64,000 nt of DNA from an uncultured Roseobacter sp. (GTDB lineage Bacteria; Pseudomonadota; Alphaproteobacteria; Rhodobacterales; Rhodobacteraceae), in the NCBI RefSeq assembly GCF_947493125.1, contig NZ_CANLQB010000012.1, positions 62,001 to 126,000 of the forward strand, written 5' to 3'. Position numbers and translations under genes: made by a program. Below the pieces are notes generated by a model. That model had not been told where the DNA came from and searched no databases. It was given only the letters and a program-made list of their open reading frames with translations. Positions 1-9,319 of the stretch are shown one piece after another; position 1 is the first letter of the stretch, and the number at the start of each line of letters is the position of its first letter.

Positions 1-190
1 TTGTGGCAGAGGATGATTGCCGCCGGGCGCTTCCGCGATCAGATTGAGTCGCGTTGCCCACGACAGCTGGAACAAACGCGGGGATTGTGCACCCTGCCAA
101 AAGCCGGCGCCGCTTGGCTAATCGACCGGAACTGTGCAGATGCATGCCTAAACCCGCCTTATGCATTGCCACCCACAACCGGCAGGTCGG

Positions 191-622
191 TCAGTCGTCG
201 ACCGCAGACCCGTCGGACCCTGCGGCAGCCCCCTGCCCCTGATCAGCGGCATCGACGCGCGCCATTTCTCTTTTCAGAAGCGCGATATTGCGTCTGTGTG
301 CCTTGAAGAACACGTCGAAGACATCTCCCAACACAGGCACTCCGCCGATGACGAAATCCACGGCGGCATTGGCCCCCATCTGCGCCAGCACACGACGGCG
401 CGCACCCATCTTCGCCCCCTGATAGATCATATATCCGCTTGGTACGGCAGTCGCGAGGTCGCCCAGTCCCGGCACCAGACCGAGAACGCTATCCCAGCCA
501 AACCGAATGCCCAGACCCGGTATGCGAAATCGGCTGTCGAGCATATCCGCCATCCTGTCCAGACGGTCCAGGCGCGCCGCATGCGGCGCCGGGCTAGCGT
601 CGGATGACGATGTGGAGTGCAT
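191..622 (-). CDS. DUF4112 domain protein
   Basis: A 143-residue protein whose core, from about residue 33 (PGLGIRFGWDSVLGLVPGLG) to residue 118, has the pattern of the DUF4112 family: a GW-S-LGLVPGLGD motif, a short hydrophobic stretch, and a second G-PVLGDVFD motif. Family members are small, probably membrane-associated proteins with no known reaction. The tail is acidic and low in complexity. The ATG start lies inside the end of the upstream YqaE/Pmp3 gene (29-base overlap, different frame), which suggests translational coupling; an internal Met at residue 24 is an alternative start. Family assignment is from motif recognition; function is unknown. Confidence 0.8.
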   Translation of the reverse strand: MHSTSSSDASPAPHAARLDRLDRMADMLDSRFRIPGLGIRFGWDSVLGLVPGLGDLATAVPSGYMIYQGAKMGARRRVLAQMGANAAVDFVIGGVPVLGDVFDVFFKAHRRNIALLKREMARVDAADQGQGAAAGSDGSAVDD

Positions 623-755
623 GCACGATCCCCGGAATATAGCCCAGAAGGGTGAGAATGATGTTGATCCAGAAATGCTTGGTCAGGCCGACCTCGAGCG
701 CAATGCCCAGCGGCGGAAGCAGAATAGCAACAATGATGCGGATGATATCACCCAT
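594..755 (-). CDS. YqaE/Pmp3 family membrane peptide
   Basis: A 53-residue peptide beginning MGDIIRIIVAILLPPLGIAL, with two hydrophobic segments (about residues 5-22 and 29-47) and the family signature LLPPLGIALEVG...FWINIILTLLGYIPGIVHA. Pmp3/YqaE proteolipids sit in the cytoplasmic membrane and are linked to salt, cold and membrane-potential stress in fungi, plants and bacteria. An AGGAG sequence about 9 bases before the ATG supports the start. Its end overlaps the start of the DUF4112 gene, so the two are probably co-transcribed. It is too short for many gene callers. Confidence 0.9.
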   Translation of the reverse strand: MGDIIRIIVAILLPPLGIALEVGLTKHFWINIILTLLGYIPGIVHALHIVIRR

Positions 756-1037
756 TTTGAAGGTCTCCTGTCTGATCGGACGACGTCCGGGCTGAATCGG
801 CTGAAGGCGTCTCCCCTGACGTGGTGTGATCCGGGCCGTCGTCCTCGGCCGGCCTCTTGTCCCGGATCCTCAATCTGCCCACTTCGTCTTGAATCTCATA
901 AGCGGGCGGTGTCACAATCGATTTCCCCGGCACTCCATCAAGACTGGTAGGTTTCGATCTTCGACGCATTGCCCCCTTCGATTTGTCATGGTCTCCGTTG
1001 GGCTTTGACGCTTGACTGGCCAAATGCCTCCCACAGT

Positions 1038-1922
1038 TCAGTTTCGGCTCAGATAGGCCGACACGCTCTCGACGCTGTCGTCCGCCGCTTTCGGCACGAT
1101 TCGAAAGGCCGCGTTTACCGCACAGAAAACCGCGAAGGCCAGCAAGCCGACGCAAAGTGCCATCACCAGAATACGGCCGTAGACTTGATCTCGCAGCCAG
1201 TCGAAAGCAGCCCCTAGGCCACCCGCCTGGCTCGGATCGGCCAGCAATGCCGCATAAACGATCAAGAGCCCGACGATGGCCATCACAGCCGCCTGAGCCA
1301 GCACACCGATTTTCAGGATACTATTCCAGTTTCTGGTAAAGTGATTGGCCATCAGATTGTCACGATAGCTTTCGCTGATCGCCTTGTGGCCATAATAGCC
1401 CGCCGCGCCCAGCGTCAGGACCCCCGCGATACCGACCAGCCAGAGACCCAAAGGCTGCGACATCACCGAGGCCAGCATACCGCCCGAGGCACCCGAGCCG
1501 GCAGAAGTCAGGTCCAGAGCCGTCAGCGCCAGCACGCCGATACCCGCATGCACGGCCCCCGTAACCAGCATGCCGGCGCGGGCGATGAGCCCCTTTGCAC
1601 TGGTGCCATAGGCTTCGAGATCCCAGACACAGTCAATCAGGCGCCAGATGGCATAGGCCAACATGCCCGCCGCGATCAGCACCACCACGAACATGCCCTT
1701 ACCGCGCAGCGTCTCCATGACGGATTTGGTGCCTTCGGCCTGCCCGCCCGAGGCAATCGACCAGAGCGAAAACACCGCGACCACCAGATAGACCAGCGCC
1801 CGGCCGGCATAGCCTGCGCGCATGATCGGTATCGCCCATCGGAAATCACCAGGATCGACCTTTTCGAGGATCTTGGCCCGGGTGGAATTGCTGTCGATGG
1901 ACAGACTGTCGGCGATGGACAT
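1038..1922 (-). CDS. DUF1206 family membrane protein
   Basis: A 294-residue integral membrane protein with six hydrophobic segments arranged as three similar pairs, the architecture of DUF1206 proteins. Repeated units contain R-GY-GRALVYLVVAVF, RAGMLVTGAVHAGIGVLAL and KIGVLAQAAVMAIVGLLIVYA. The reading frame is open 25 codons further upstream, but the ATG at 1922 has a GGGAGG ribosome site 8 bases before it and begins a normal cytoplasmic N-terminus (MSIADSLSID). No biochemical role is established for the family. A stress-type promoter element lies 74 bases upstream, and the next gene in the same direction is the YqaE peptide. Confidence 0.85.
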   Translation of the reverse strand: MSIADSLSIDSNSTRAKILEKVDPGDFRWAIPIMRAGYAGRALVYLVVAVFSLWSIASGGQAEGTKSVMETLRGKGMFVVVLIAAGMLAYAIWRLIDCVWDLEAYGTSAKGLIARAGMLVTGAVHAGIGVLALTALDLTSAGSGASGGMLASVMSQPLGLWLVGIAGVLTLGAAGYYGHKAISESYRDNLMANHFTRNWNSILKIGVLAQAAVMAIVGLLIVYAALLADPSQAGGLGAAFDWLRDQVYGRILVMALCVGLLAFAVFCAVNAAFRIVPKAADDSVESVSAYLSRN

Positions 1923-1995
1923 GTATAGCCTCCCTGCAGAAAAAGAGTGGTAGCCCCGAATAAGGCCGCTTAGTCGATGATTGAAGCCGTGGATC

Positions 1996-2020
1996 AACGC
2001 GCGAAGGCAGGTTGAGTTCC
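1996..2020 (-). promoter_or_regulatory. EcfG-type promoter for DUF1206 gene
   Basis: On the minus strand: GGAAC, 16 bases, CGTT. This is the exact form of the alphaproteobacterial EcfG (general stress sigma factor) promoter. It would start transcription about 65 bases before the DUF1206 start codon. Sequence match only. Confidence 0.6.
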
Positions 2021-3523
2021 CAGCATTACGGCCGGTCCGCGGACATTCAGCAGTGTGTCAGCCCCCAGTAGCTCCTGCGTCGCAATCAGCGCGGCCAGTC
2101 CAGCGCGTGCTGTGTGGGAAGCCGGAACGCCGCTCTGAGGACAGCAAGGCTCGAAAGACCATCGCCTGCTTTCAGTTCAGACAGTTCCTCGAAACGCTGG
2201 CGCGCCGACCGTCATCAAGGCCCGGCGCCAGAACTTGCAGGGTGATTTTATCGTGGTGCTCCAGCGAGGCATCGTAGTCATGGAAAGTTTCCGAAAAATG
2301 CTGATCGACTGCCGAAGATCCCGCGAGGGCGGCAGCTTGGCGGGGCGGATTAGCCGCCGGGGGCCGACCAATTCCGCAGTATTGCACCGTAACACCAGAA
2401 GAAAGGCGCGGGCGTCCTCTCTCACGCTATGCCGCCGCTTTTCGACAACCGTGATATTTGGCTTGCCCATCGCGTGATGCAGGTCCGTAACCTCGCCCTG
2501 ACGCAGGCCTAAGCGATCCGGCAGTACGCTAGGAACATCTGTTCTTTCACCTGATCCAGGCGTTCCCATGAAAAAGGTTTGCGGAGTGGAATTCTTTCAT
2601 GCGTGCTTCGAGGATTGTATCAGCGGCGATGGCGACCGCGCTGATTGGCCCGAGCATAGCACCCTTCGGCATGGCGCGCTTGACATCGGAAGCATCGTTC
2701 AAGATCCCGAGCAACGCCTTTCCATCTTGCGTGTCAGTCGTGACATCAACCCAGACATCTGCGCCATCGTCCGCGGGATCAGCTTGGCCTCCTCGTTGTT
2801 CTGCGCGTCCTGTATCTCGAACAGAGTGTCGACTTCGAGTGCAGAGGTTTGGGGGTCCGCTCTACCGTTCTTAAGACCGACGAAGGTACCGAAAAACGTG
2901 CCCAGCGTCTCGTTCCGCACTCCGCACTCCAGCCCGGATGCGGCGTGGCCCTGCTATCCGGAAGAGCATGATCCAAACGATACCAGAACACCTTCCAACT
3001 CGCCGGAAAGGTGCCGGCTGCCGTACCCGCCATCGACCGGCTGAACGTGTTGCCACCGTTTATGGCCGCCTTGGGGCCCGAACGACCGCCCATACTCTTG
3101 GAAGCTTCGAGACCCTAGCTCCCCGTGTTGGCCAGTGCCAGTTTGGTCACCACTCCCTTGAAAGACATCCACCTCCTCTAGCCCTACGTGTCGGTTTTGC
3201 CTCGAGGACACATCATCCCCCTTTGTATGTCTACACATAGCATCTCAATGCCCGTTGGTGGCCTACAGTTCGCTCGCGTGTCGCGCTATCGTTTGTGGCC
3301 CTGGTCCAGGGCACCTTAGCAGAGCCAGCACTTAGTCACCGACACCTTCCACGCGCCCCTCAACGACCTAAGCATGATGAGGCCTGTCCGGCCGAACCTG
3401 CCCTCTCAATATTTCCGCCGAGCATCCAACGGGGTGAGCTCGGACGGTCGGAGGTCATGCGGGTGGAACAGTGTATTGTGGAGGTCATGCAGCAGTTGGG
3501 TTTAGAAATCTGCCGGCATTTTC
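2021..3523. other. Gene-poor degenerate region
   Basis: About 1.5 kb without a convincing intact gene. On the minus strand there are short coding-like stretches in shifting frames. Around 2700-2830 one frame reads VDTLFEIQDAQNNEEAKLIP, and from about 2570 to 2770 another frame reads DVWVDVTTDTQDGKALLGI followed by a hydrophobic AVAIAADTILEA stretch, as if one gene had been frameshifted. Around 2460-2520 (minus) a GLRQGEVTDL segment resembles box I of a tyrosine recombinase, but nothing else of that family follows. I read the region as remnants. Confidence 0.4.
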
Positions 3524-3548
3524 GGAACCAAAGACGCCGAAAGCTGTT
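3524..3548 (+). promoter_or_regulatory. Possible EcfG-type promoter before mscS-like gene
   Basis: GGAAC, 16 bases, TGTT, ending 8 bases before the GTG start of the channel gene. If used, transcription would begin at or next to the start codon, giving a leaderless message. The -10 half differs by one base from CGTT. Confidence 0.4.
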
Positions 3549-3556
3549 TTGCGGAT

Positions 3557-5215
3557 GTGTACAACAGGATTTTGACTTCTCTTGCGACAATTGCTGTCGC
3601 TCTTCTCCCAAAATTAGCCGCTGCTGCGGATTGCGATCACTCACGCATGGTGTGCGTGAGCGATCTGAACGCCGGGCTTGACGGTCCATCGCACGCGATC
3701 GACCGCGAAACGCCCCGTGCTACTATGGAGACGCTGGTCTATCTGGCCCGGCTCAACGACTGGGAGAGTGCGGCGCACCTCCTTGACCTGTCGGACTTTT
3801 CCGAAGCCGAACAGGGCGCGACCGGCGCTGAGCTGGCACAGAAACTCGAAACTGTGATCAGCCGCAAGGCCGTCATCGACTGGGACCGGCTGGTGGATCG
3901 GCCCGACGGTCTTGACGCGCGTGCCTCTTCGGATCAGGCGATGGCGGGCGAGCCGCGCAAATCGCTGCTGCTCTGGACGCTAGATCTCGCGGACCACCCC
4001 GCCGCCATTCGCCTCACTCGCATCAAACCCGACGGCGGCGCGCCAGTGTGGGTGTTTTCACAGCAGACCGCGGGGGACATTCCCGCGCTCTATCAACGAT
4101 ACGGACCCTCCCGGCTGGAGGAGATGATGCCGGTAGCGCTCACCCATCAGACCGGCTTCGGCCTGATGTGGTGGGAGGTCATCGGGCTGCCGATCCTGCT
4201 GGGGCTTGCGCTTCTCGCCGCGCGGCTCGTATGGAAAGCCGTCGACTTCGCCCGCCGCAAAAGCACCCATCCGCTCACATCTAGCATACTTAAAGCCATT
4301 CGCGGTCCGGCGGCGACGGCGGCCGCGACCGGGTTGTCATTGCTGGTGGGCGCCAGCCTCTTCGTCTTTTCGGGGCAGATCAGCACTGTTCTGACACCGC
4401 TTGCCTGGCTGGGGCTGCTTGCCTCGGCGCTCTGGCTCACCGTGAATGCAGTCGAAGTGGTGCTCGACCGACTGACCGACTTTGATGACACAGATCTCAC
4501 ACAATTTCAGGAAGAGCACATGCGCACAACGGCAACCCGCGTTGCCGCTGCCCGCCGTGCCTTTGTGGTCTCGGTGGTGCTGATCGGCGGCGGGCTCTTC
4601 TTGACGCAGACCAACATCTTCCAAAACCTCGGCTTCACCCTGCTCGGCACCGCCGGAGCCCTTACGCTGGTTTTAGGTTTCGCTGCGCGCCGGGTGCTGG
4701 GCAACATCATGGCATCCCTGCAGATCGCGCTCAACCAATCCGCCAAGATCGGCGACCGCATCGTCTACAATGACTATCTCTGTCACGTGGAGCGCATCAA
4801 TTTTACCTATGTGCAATTGCGCGATTGGGATGGCACGCGGCTGGTCGTACCGGTCGAAGAATTCGTCTCCACGCCTTTCGAGAACTGGACAATGAAAGAG
4901 CCCGAGATGCTGCGCATCATCAAAATCAAATTCGCCCATGACGCGGATGTCGCGCGTTTGCGCCAGGTGTTTGACGATGTGGTGGCGGAATTGGATTCCG
5001 AGCAGCTGGGGGATCTCGACAAGGTCAAGGTCCATGTCGCCGACCAGGATGTTTTCGGCAAGGACGTGTGGTTCGCCCTGCCCTGCATCGACCCTAACAC
5101 CTCCTGGGATATGGCGTGTCAGGCGCGCGAGAAGATCATAGCCCGCAGCGCGTGGATTGCTGCTGAGGAGGACATCGAGGTCTTTCCCCAAGTCAACCCC
5201 GCCGAAGCCGCTTGA
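3557..5215 (+). CDS. MscS family mechanosensitive channel
   Basis: A 552-residue protein with a signal peptide (about residues 1-23, ending LAAAA), a periplasmic domain of about 170 residues, several membrane helices (first at about residue 202), and an MscS core. The pore-lining helix and beta domain are recognisable at about residues 360-440: GAGALTLVLGFAARRVLGN, ALNQSAKIGDRIVYN, then RDWDGTRLVVPVEEFVSTPFENW. The family opens under membrane tension to release solutes in hypo-osmotic shock. The GTG start at 3557 has no good ribosome site and lies just after a promoter-like element; a TTG at 3572 is an alternative that keeps the signal peptide. It is much longer than E. coli MscS and belongs to the extended-periplasmic-domain group. 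Confidence 0.88.
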   Translation: MYNRILTSLATIAVALLPKLAAAADCDHSRMVCVSDLNAGLDGPSHAIDRETPRATMETLVYLARLNDWESAAHLLDLSDFSEAEQGATGAELAQKLETVISRKAVIDWDRLVDRPDGLDARASSDQAMAGEPRKSLLLWTLDLADHPAAIRLTRIKPDGGAPVWVFSQQTAGDIPALYQRYGPSRLEEMMPVALTHQTGFGLMWWEVIGLPILLGLALLAARLVWKAVDFARRKSTHPLTSSILKAIRGPAATAAATGLSLLVGASLFVFSGQISTVLTPLAWLGLLASALWLTVNAVEVVLDRLTDFDDTDLTQFQEEHMRTTATRVAAARRAFVVSVVLIGGGLFLTQTNIFQNLGFTLLGTAGALTLVLGFAARRVLGNIMASLQIALNQSAKIGDRIVYNDYLCHVERINFTYVQLRDWDGTRLVVPVEEFVSTPFENWTMKEPEMLRIIKIKFAHDADVARLRQVFDDVVAELDSEQLGDLDKVKVHVADQDVFGKDVWFALPCIDPNTSWDMACQAREKIIARSAWIAAEEDIEVFPQVNPAEAA

Positions 5216-6009
5216 TCAGCTTTAGAAGCAGCCAAAACCAAGAACTGACGTTGAAGTCCAATTTCTGATGTATCGTTTGTTCCAACCAATTCTGTATTTT
5301 CATCAGATTTGTCTTGAAGGTTTCGGCAGGCGCGTGAGATGCCAGCACTTGCGCGGCGTGGTGTTTTGGGAGCCATTCGAAACTGGTGCTGCTCACCACT
5401 TTATGGTTCCCAAGGTTCAAAGAGAGCAACACTCCGATGCTGAAGATCTGAGAGCTCTTGTTTGAATGTCATTCGACCGGTTCCCTTCTCAGTTATGCAT
5501 CACTTGCAAAAATGCATGCCAATCGCAGATCAACAGAAGCCAATTGGTTGGGAACTGCAATCCGGCACCGTTGTTATCTGCCGGAGCGCCCGTCCTTGCT
5601 CCCGTTCAATGAGGAAACAAAACGCTTGGGAGTAAGCGCGTGGGCCGAGTCGGAGTAATATGCTGTTCAACCTTTAGGCTACTCAATACCACGACTGCTA
5701 TGACCCTCAATAAGGCGGCATCCATTGGGGTAATGGCTTGTACAGCAAGGCTTGCGAAGCCCGTGATCCAGCCGGTTGCAGGTTCAGCCAATAAGATTTT
5801 GGTCCGACGACGATCCGTGTTGAACACCGTCTGCGTGCCGAATCTCCTCCCCAGCAACACTGGCAACGCGACACGGTCCGAGACCGATGGAACTTACAAA
5901 CAAAGATCAGATGATGTCAGGCCCACCGGACGATCTACCATATCAAATCGGCTGACCTTGCGGTTGGCGAAAATGACCCAATCGACCAGAACGAGGGAGA
6001 AGAAATCCA
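5216..6009. other. Intergenic region without recognisable gene
   Basis: About 790 bases between the channel gene and the glucosidase gene. No reading frame here resembles a known family. A GGAAC-N16-TGTT element sits at 5551-5575 (plus), but it is more than 430 bases from the next start codon and may be chance. The last 20 bases hold the glucosidase ribosome site (GAGGGAGAAG). Confidence 0.5.
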
Positions 6010-7575
6010 ATGTCTGAACCCCTATCGACACCGTGGCCGAAGGCGCCGCTCATTTACCAGATCTACCCTCGTTCATTTCAGGATAGCGACGACGATGGCA
6101 TCGGCGACATTTCAGGTGCGTTGTCACGCCTGCCTGCGCTCCGAGACCTCTCGCTGGATGGCATCTGGTTGTCGCCTTTCATGCCCTCGCCATGGATCGA
6201 CGGCGGCTATGACGTATCCGATTTCACGTCCGTGCATCCAACACTCGGAACGTTTAAGGACCTCAAACGCTTCGTTGATGCCTGCCATGACGACAATATA
6301 CGGGTCTTGGCAGATCTCGTGTTGAACCACACGAGCCACAAACACCCCTGGTTTGAGAGATCCGCGCAGCGTCTCGATGGGTACGACGACTACTATGTCT
6401 GGCGAGACGCCAAACCTGATGGCTCTGTTCCCACAAACTGGATTGGACGCTTCGGCAAGCCGGCATGGACCTGGCATCACCGACGTCAACAGTACTACCT
6501 GCACAATTACATGTCTGAACAACCTTCGCTCAACCTCCGCTGCCCGCAGGTCCAGGATGAGATTGAGGCCATCATCCACTTCTGGCGGGAGTTCGGTTTC
6601 GATGGTTTTCGATTAGATGCCGTCACAGCATATCTTTGCGACCCTGAGTTTCGCGACAATCCGCCGGCAACTGCCGAGGTCCGAAGGCGCATGGACGGTG
6701 AGCAGTTCCTCCCTTACGTCAGACAAGACCATTTGTATGACTTTCTACCAGGAGACGGTGCAGCCTACGCCGAGCATCTGCGTCGCTGGGCGGGGCCGAA
6801 CACCTGGTTTCTTGGCGAAGTTGGAACGGGCAATCAGTCCGTTTCGGTCTGCAACGATCTTACATCGCCTGGACGGCTGGATGCGGGATATGTAGTCGAT
6901 ACCGCACAGTTCGGCCTGACAGCAGACACCGTGTCGTGCCTGCTGGCCGATCGGGCAGGCCCGGGGCGCCTGACCTGGTGGGTCGGGTCCCATGACCGTC
7001 CGAGGCAACCTAAAGATCCCGAAGATCCGATTGCAAAGCTTCATCTTTTCTTTCTGGCCTTCATGCCTGGCCCCGCGCTTGTTTATCAGGGCGAAGAACT
7101 CGGGCTGCCGCAACCTGAACTGCACGAAGAAGAGGTGACCGATCCATATGATCTCGCCTTTTGGCCAGACGGGCCTGGTCGCGAAGGAGCGCGGGTTCCT
7201 TTGCCGTGGTCGTCGGACCAGGATGGCTTTGGGTTCACACAAGGGAAACCTTGGCTTCCCATGCGGTGGTCGTCTAAGTGCGCCCGGTCTCATCAAGAAG
7301 CCAACGGAACTTCAACCTTAGCTCTTGCCAAAGCGGCTTTTCACTTACGCGCATTGCTTGGTCTACGTGACTTGCCGACCCATCGCTGGCGGCGAGACGG
7401 CGGCTGCATCACCATAGAATACTCAGCCGCCGTTATTAAACTGAACTTCTCGGAAAAGCCTGTCCCGAGTGATGAGGCGGGCGACCCGGAGCTCGCATCA
7501 AAGCCAGTCGTGGACGGTTTTATACCGCCAGAGGCAGGAGCAATCTGGCTGCGTGAGGCTGCTCGTCGATTTTGA
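6010..7575 (+). CDS. GH13 alpha-glucosidase
   Basis: A 521-residue glycoside hydrolase of family 13 (oligo-1,6-glucosidase/alpha-glucosidase group). The N-terminus IYQIYPRSFQDSDDDGIGD is the typical opening, with the calcium-loop-like DxDxDGIGD. Conserved blocks follow: DLVLNHTS near 102-109, the nucleophile Asp203 in DGFRLDAV, the acid/base Glu270 in FLGEVG, and His328-Asp329 in the third catalytic block. It probably hydrolyses alpha-glucosides such as maltose, trehalose-like or glucosylglycerol-type compounds; the substrate cannot be read from sequence. There is no signal peptide, so it acts in the cytoplasm. It heads a run with two SDRs and a flavoenzyme, 85 bases before the first SDR. Confidence 0.88.
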   Translation: MSEPLSTPWPKAPLIYQIYPRSFQDSDDDGIGDISGALSRLPALRDLSLDGIWLSPFMPSPWIDGGYDVSDFTSVHPTLGTFKDLKRFVDACHDDNIRVLADLVLNHTSHKHPWFERSAQRLDGYDDYYVWRDAKPDGSVPTNWIGRFGKPAWTWHHRRQQYYLHNYMSEQPSLNLRCPQVQDEIEAIIHFWREFGFDGFRLDAVTAYLCDPEFRDNPPATAEVRRRMDGEQFLPYVRQDHLYDFLPGDGAAYAEHLRRWAGPNTWFLGEVGTGNQSVSVCNDLTSPGRLDAGYVVDTAQFGLTADTVSCLLADRAGPGRLTWWVGSHDRPRQPKDPEDPIAKLHLFFLAFMPGPALVYQGEELGLPQPELHEEEVTDPYDLAFWPDGPGREGARVPLPWSSDQDGFGFTQGKPWLPMRWSSKCARSHQEANGTSTLALAKAAFHLRALLGLRDLPTHRWRRDGGCITIEYSAAVIKLNFSEKPVPSDEAGDPELASKPVVDGFIPPEAGAIWLREAARRF

Positions 7576-7660
7576 CGGGAACAAAAACCCCTCGAACGGA
7601 ATTCACCTGCTGACAGCCGACAGCCGATACGAGGACTTAATAACAAGTGGGTGAGTGGCA

Positions 7661-8449
7661 ATGGACCTTGGCATCGCTGGAAGAAGAGCATTAATCACTG
7701 GTGCGACTGGCGGATTGGGACGCGCAACCGCCAAGCTTCTAGCCGAAGAGGGGGTGTCGCTCATTCTTTCCGACGTTGACGGGGACGCTCTGGAAGATCT
7801 CGCAAAAACCTACGATGCCACGGTTTGCGCAGCGGATCTCTCTAAGGAAGATGGCGTCACCGCCCTCAAGCATACTGCCGAGGTTGAAGGGGGTACCGAC
7901 ATCGTCATCCACCTGGCCGGCATTACCGGAGCCAAAGGCGATCCTCTCAAGATGACCGATGAAGACTTCAACGTGTGCTGGCAGACGAATTTCATGTCGG
8001 CGGTTCGGCTCTCACGCGCATTTGTCCCGGACATGGTCTCGAACGGCTGGGGGCGGCTCGTCTTCACGACATCAGAAAATGCGGTGCAGCCCTACGTGGA
8101 TGAGACAGTCTACAACACCTCCAAGGCAGCACTTCTCAGTTTTCTGAAAAGTCTATCACTGGCGTATGGGCCAACAGGCGTCCGGGTGAATGCAATCGCA
8201 CCCGCATTTATCGAAACGCCAATGACCGACAAAATGATGCAGGACCGCGCCGACGAGCGCGACGAGACGTTCGAAGAGGCAGTCGACAGCTTCCTGGACG
8301 AAGAGCGCCCCTATCTCACCCTGAAACGACGTGGCAAGGCCGAGGAGGTTGCCGCCGTTGCAGCCTTCCTCGCGTCCAACCACGCTTCGTTTGTCAATGG
8401 TGCAGCATACCGCGTCGACGGCGGGGCTGTCGCAGCAATTAACACTTAA
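7661..8449 (+). CDS. SDR family oxidoreductase
   Basis: A classical short-chain dehydrogenase of 262 residues. The nucleotide-binding glycine motif is TGATGGLG (residues 13-20) and the catalytic pair is Tyr151 and Lys155 in VYNTSK. A C-terminal RVDGG segment is typical. A GTG two codons upstream (7655) is possible, but GGTGAG lies 5 bases before the ATG at 7661, which I prefer. The substrate is unknown. It lies 13 bases before a second SDR and a glutathione-reductase-like gene, so the set probably forms an operon handling carbonyls or redox stress. Confidence 0.85.
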   Translation: MDLGIAGRRALITGATGGLGRATAKLLAEEGVSLILSDVDGDALEDLAKTYDATVCAADLSKEDGVTALKHTAEVEGGTDIVIHLAGITGAKGDPLKMTDEDFNVCWQTNFMSAVRLSRAFVPDMVSNGWGRLVFTTSENAVQPYVDETVYNTSKAALLSFLKSLSLAYGPTGVRVNAIAPAFIETPMTDKMMQDRADERDETFEEAVDSFLDEERPYLTLKRRGKAEEVAAVAAFLASNHASFVNGAAYRVDGGAVAAINT

Positions 8450-8462
8450 TGAGGAGAAACCC

Positions 8463-9317
8463 ATGAACGATATACCTAAAATTCCCCCGCAGTCGCAAGA
8501 TAGCATGCCGGCTCACGAGCACGACATGACGCCCGCACCAGATTGGGAGCCGCGCTATCCAGGAGTTGGTAAACTCGACGGACAAGTCGCTTTCATCTCT
8601 GGTGGTGACAGTGGGATTGGACGGGCGATCAGCGCTCTCTTCGCGCGCGAAGGCGCAAAGATTGCGATCGCCTATCTTAATGAAGACGGCGATGCAGAGA
8701 AAACTGCGGAAATCGTTAGGAACGAAGGGTCCGAGGCCATCTTGATCAAAGGCGATCTTGCCGAGAAGGAGCACGCCGAAGCAGCGATCCAAAGAACCGT
8801 CGATACCTTCGGAAAACTCGATGTCCTGATCAACAATGCGGCACAACAGTGGCTCGACGAGGACTTTGTAAACCTTGATGCGGACAAGATAGACCGGATG
8901 ATGAAATCTAACGTGACGGCCTATCTGTACTGTACGCAAGCTGCACTGCCGCATCTGAATGAGGGCGCGTCGATCATCAACACAAGTTCGGTAAATGCAT
9001 TCGCCGGGTTGGGCAGTCTCGTGACCTACTCCACCACGCGCGGGGCCTCCCTCGCGTTTACGCGCTCGATGTCCGGTAACCTCGTGGAAAAGGGCATCCG
9101 CGTGAATGCGGTGGCGCCCGGTCCCATTTGGACGCCGTTCATCCCAGGCACTATGCCGGCCGAGCAAGTCGAAGACTTTGGCTCCGGGGTGCCTATGGGC
9201 CGCGCGGGACAGCCTTGGGAAGTGGCGACCGCTTATCTATTTCTCGCGTCATCAGATGGTAGCTATTACACGGGCCAGACCTTGCACCCGAATGGCGGCG
9301 CGATCGTAGGAGCGTAG
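8463..9317 (+). CDS. SDR oxidoreductase, YghA/glucose-dehydrogenase type
   Basis: A 284-residue SDR of the group with a long N-terminal arm (about 38 residues, rich in Pro and acidic residues, with PRYPGVGKLDG before the Rossmann fold), as in stress proteins YghA and GsiB-type dehydrogenases. The glycine motif is GGDSGIG (residues 47-53) and the NNAA motif is present. The catalytic motif reads Y189-S-T-T-R193: the normally invariant Lys is Arg, read directly from codons ACG CGC. This may weaken or change catalysis. AGGAG 8 bases before the ATG supports the start. The next gene begins two bases after its stop. Confidence 0.87.
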   Translation: MNDIPKIPPQSQDSMPAHEHDMTPAPDWEPRYPGVGKLDGQVAFISGGDSGIGRAISALFAREGAKIAIAYLNEDGDAEKTAEIVRNEGSEAILIKGDLAEKEHAEAAIQRTVDTFGKLDVLINNAAQQWLDEDFVNLDADKIDRMMKSNVTAYLYCTQAALPHLNEGASIINTSSVNAFAGLGSLVTYSTTRGASLAFTRSMSGNLVEKGIRVNAVAPGPIWTPFIPGTMPAEQVEDFGSGVPMGRAGQPWEVATAYLFLASSDGSYYTGQTLHPNGGAIVGA

Positions 9318-9319
9318 TC

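Noticed and set aside
1-306. Plus-strand frame at the left edge
   Set aside because: No recognisable domain, and its second half is antisense to the DUF4112 gene.
2177-2569. Tyrosine recombinase from the GLRQGEVTDL segment (minus strand)
   Set aside because: Only a box I-like stretch is seen; no HxxR or catalytic Tyr region follows in any frame.
5551-5575. EcfG-type promoter for the glucosidase operon
   Set aside because: GGAAC-N16-TGTT is present, but it is over 430 bases from the gene and differs from the consensus at one base; likely chance.
5606-5866. Minus-strand hydrophobic frame of 86 residues
   Set aside because: Has a hydrophobic stretch but no ribosome site, no family match that I can see, and no neighbour in operon position.
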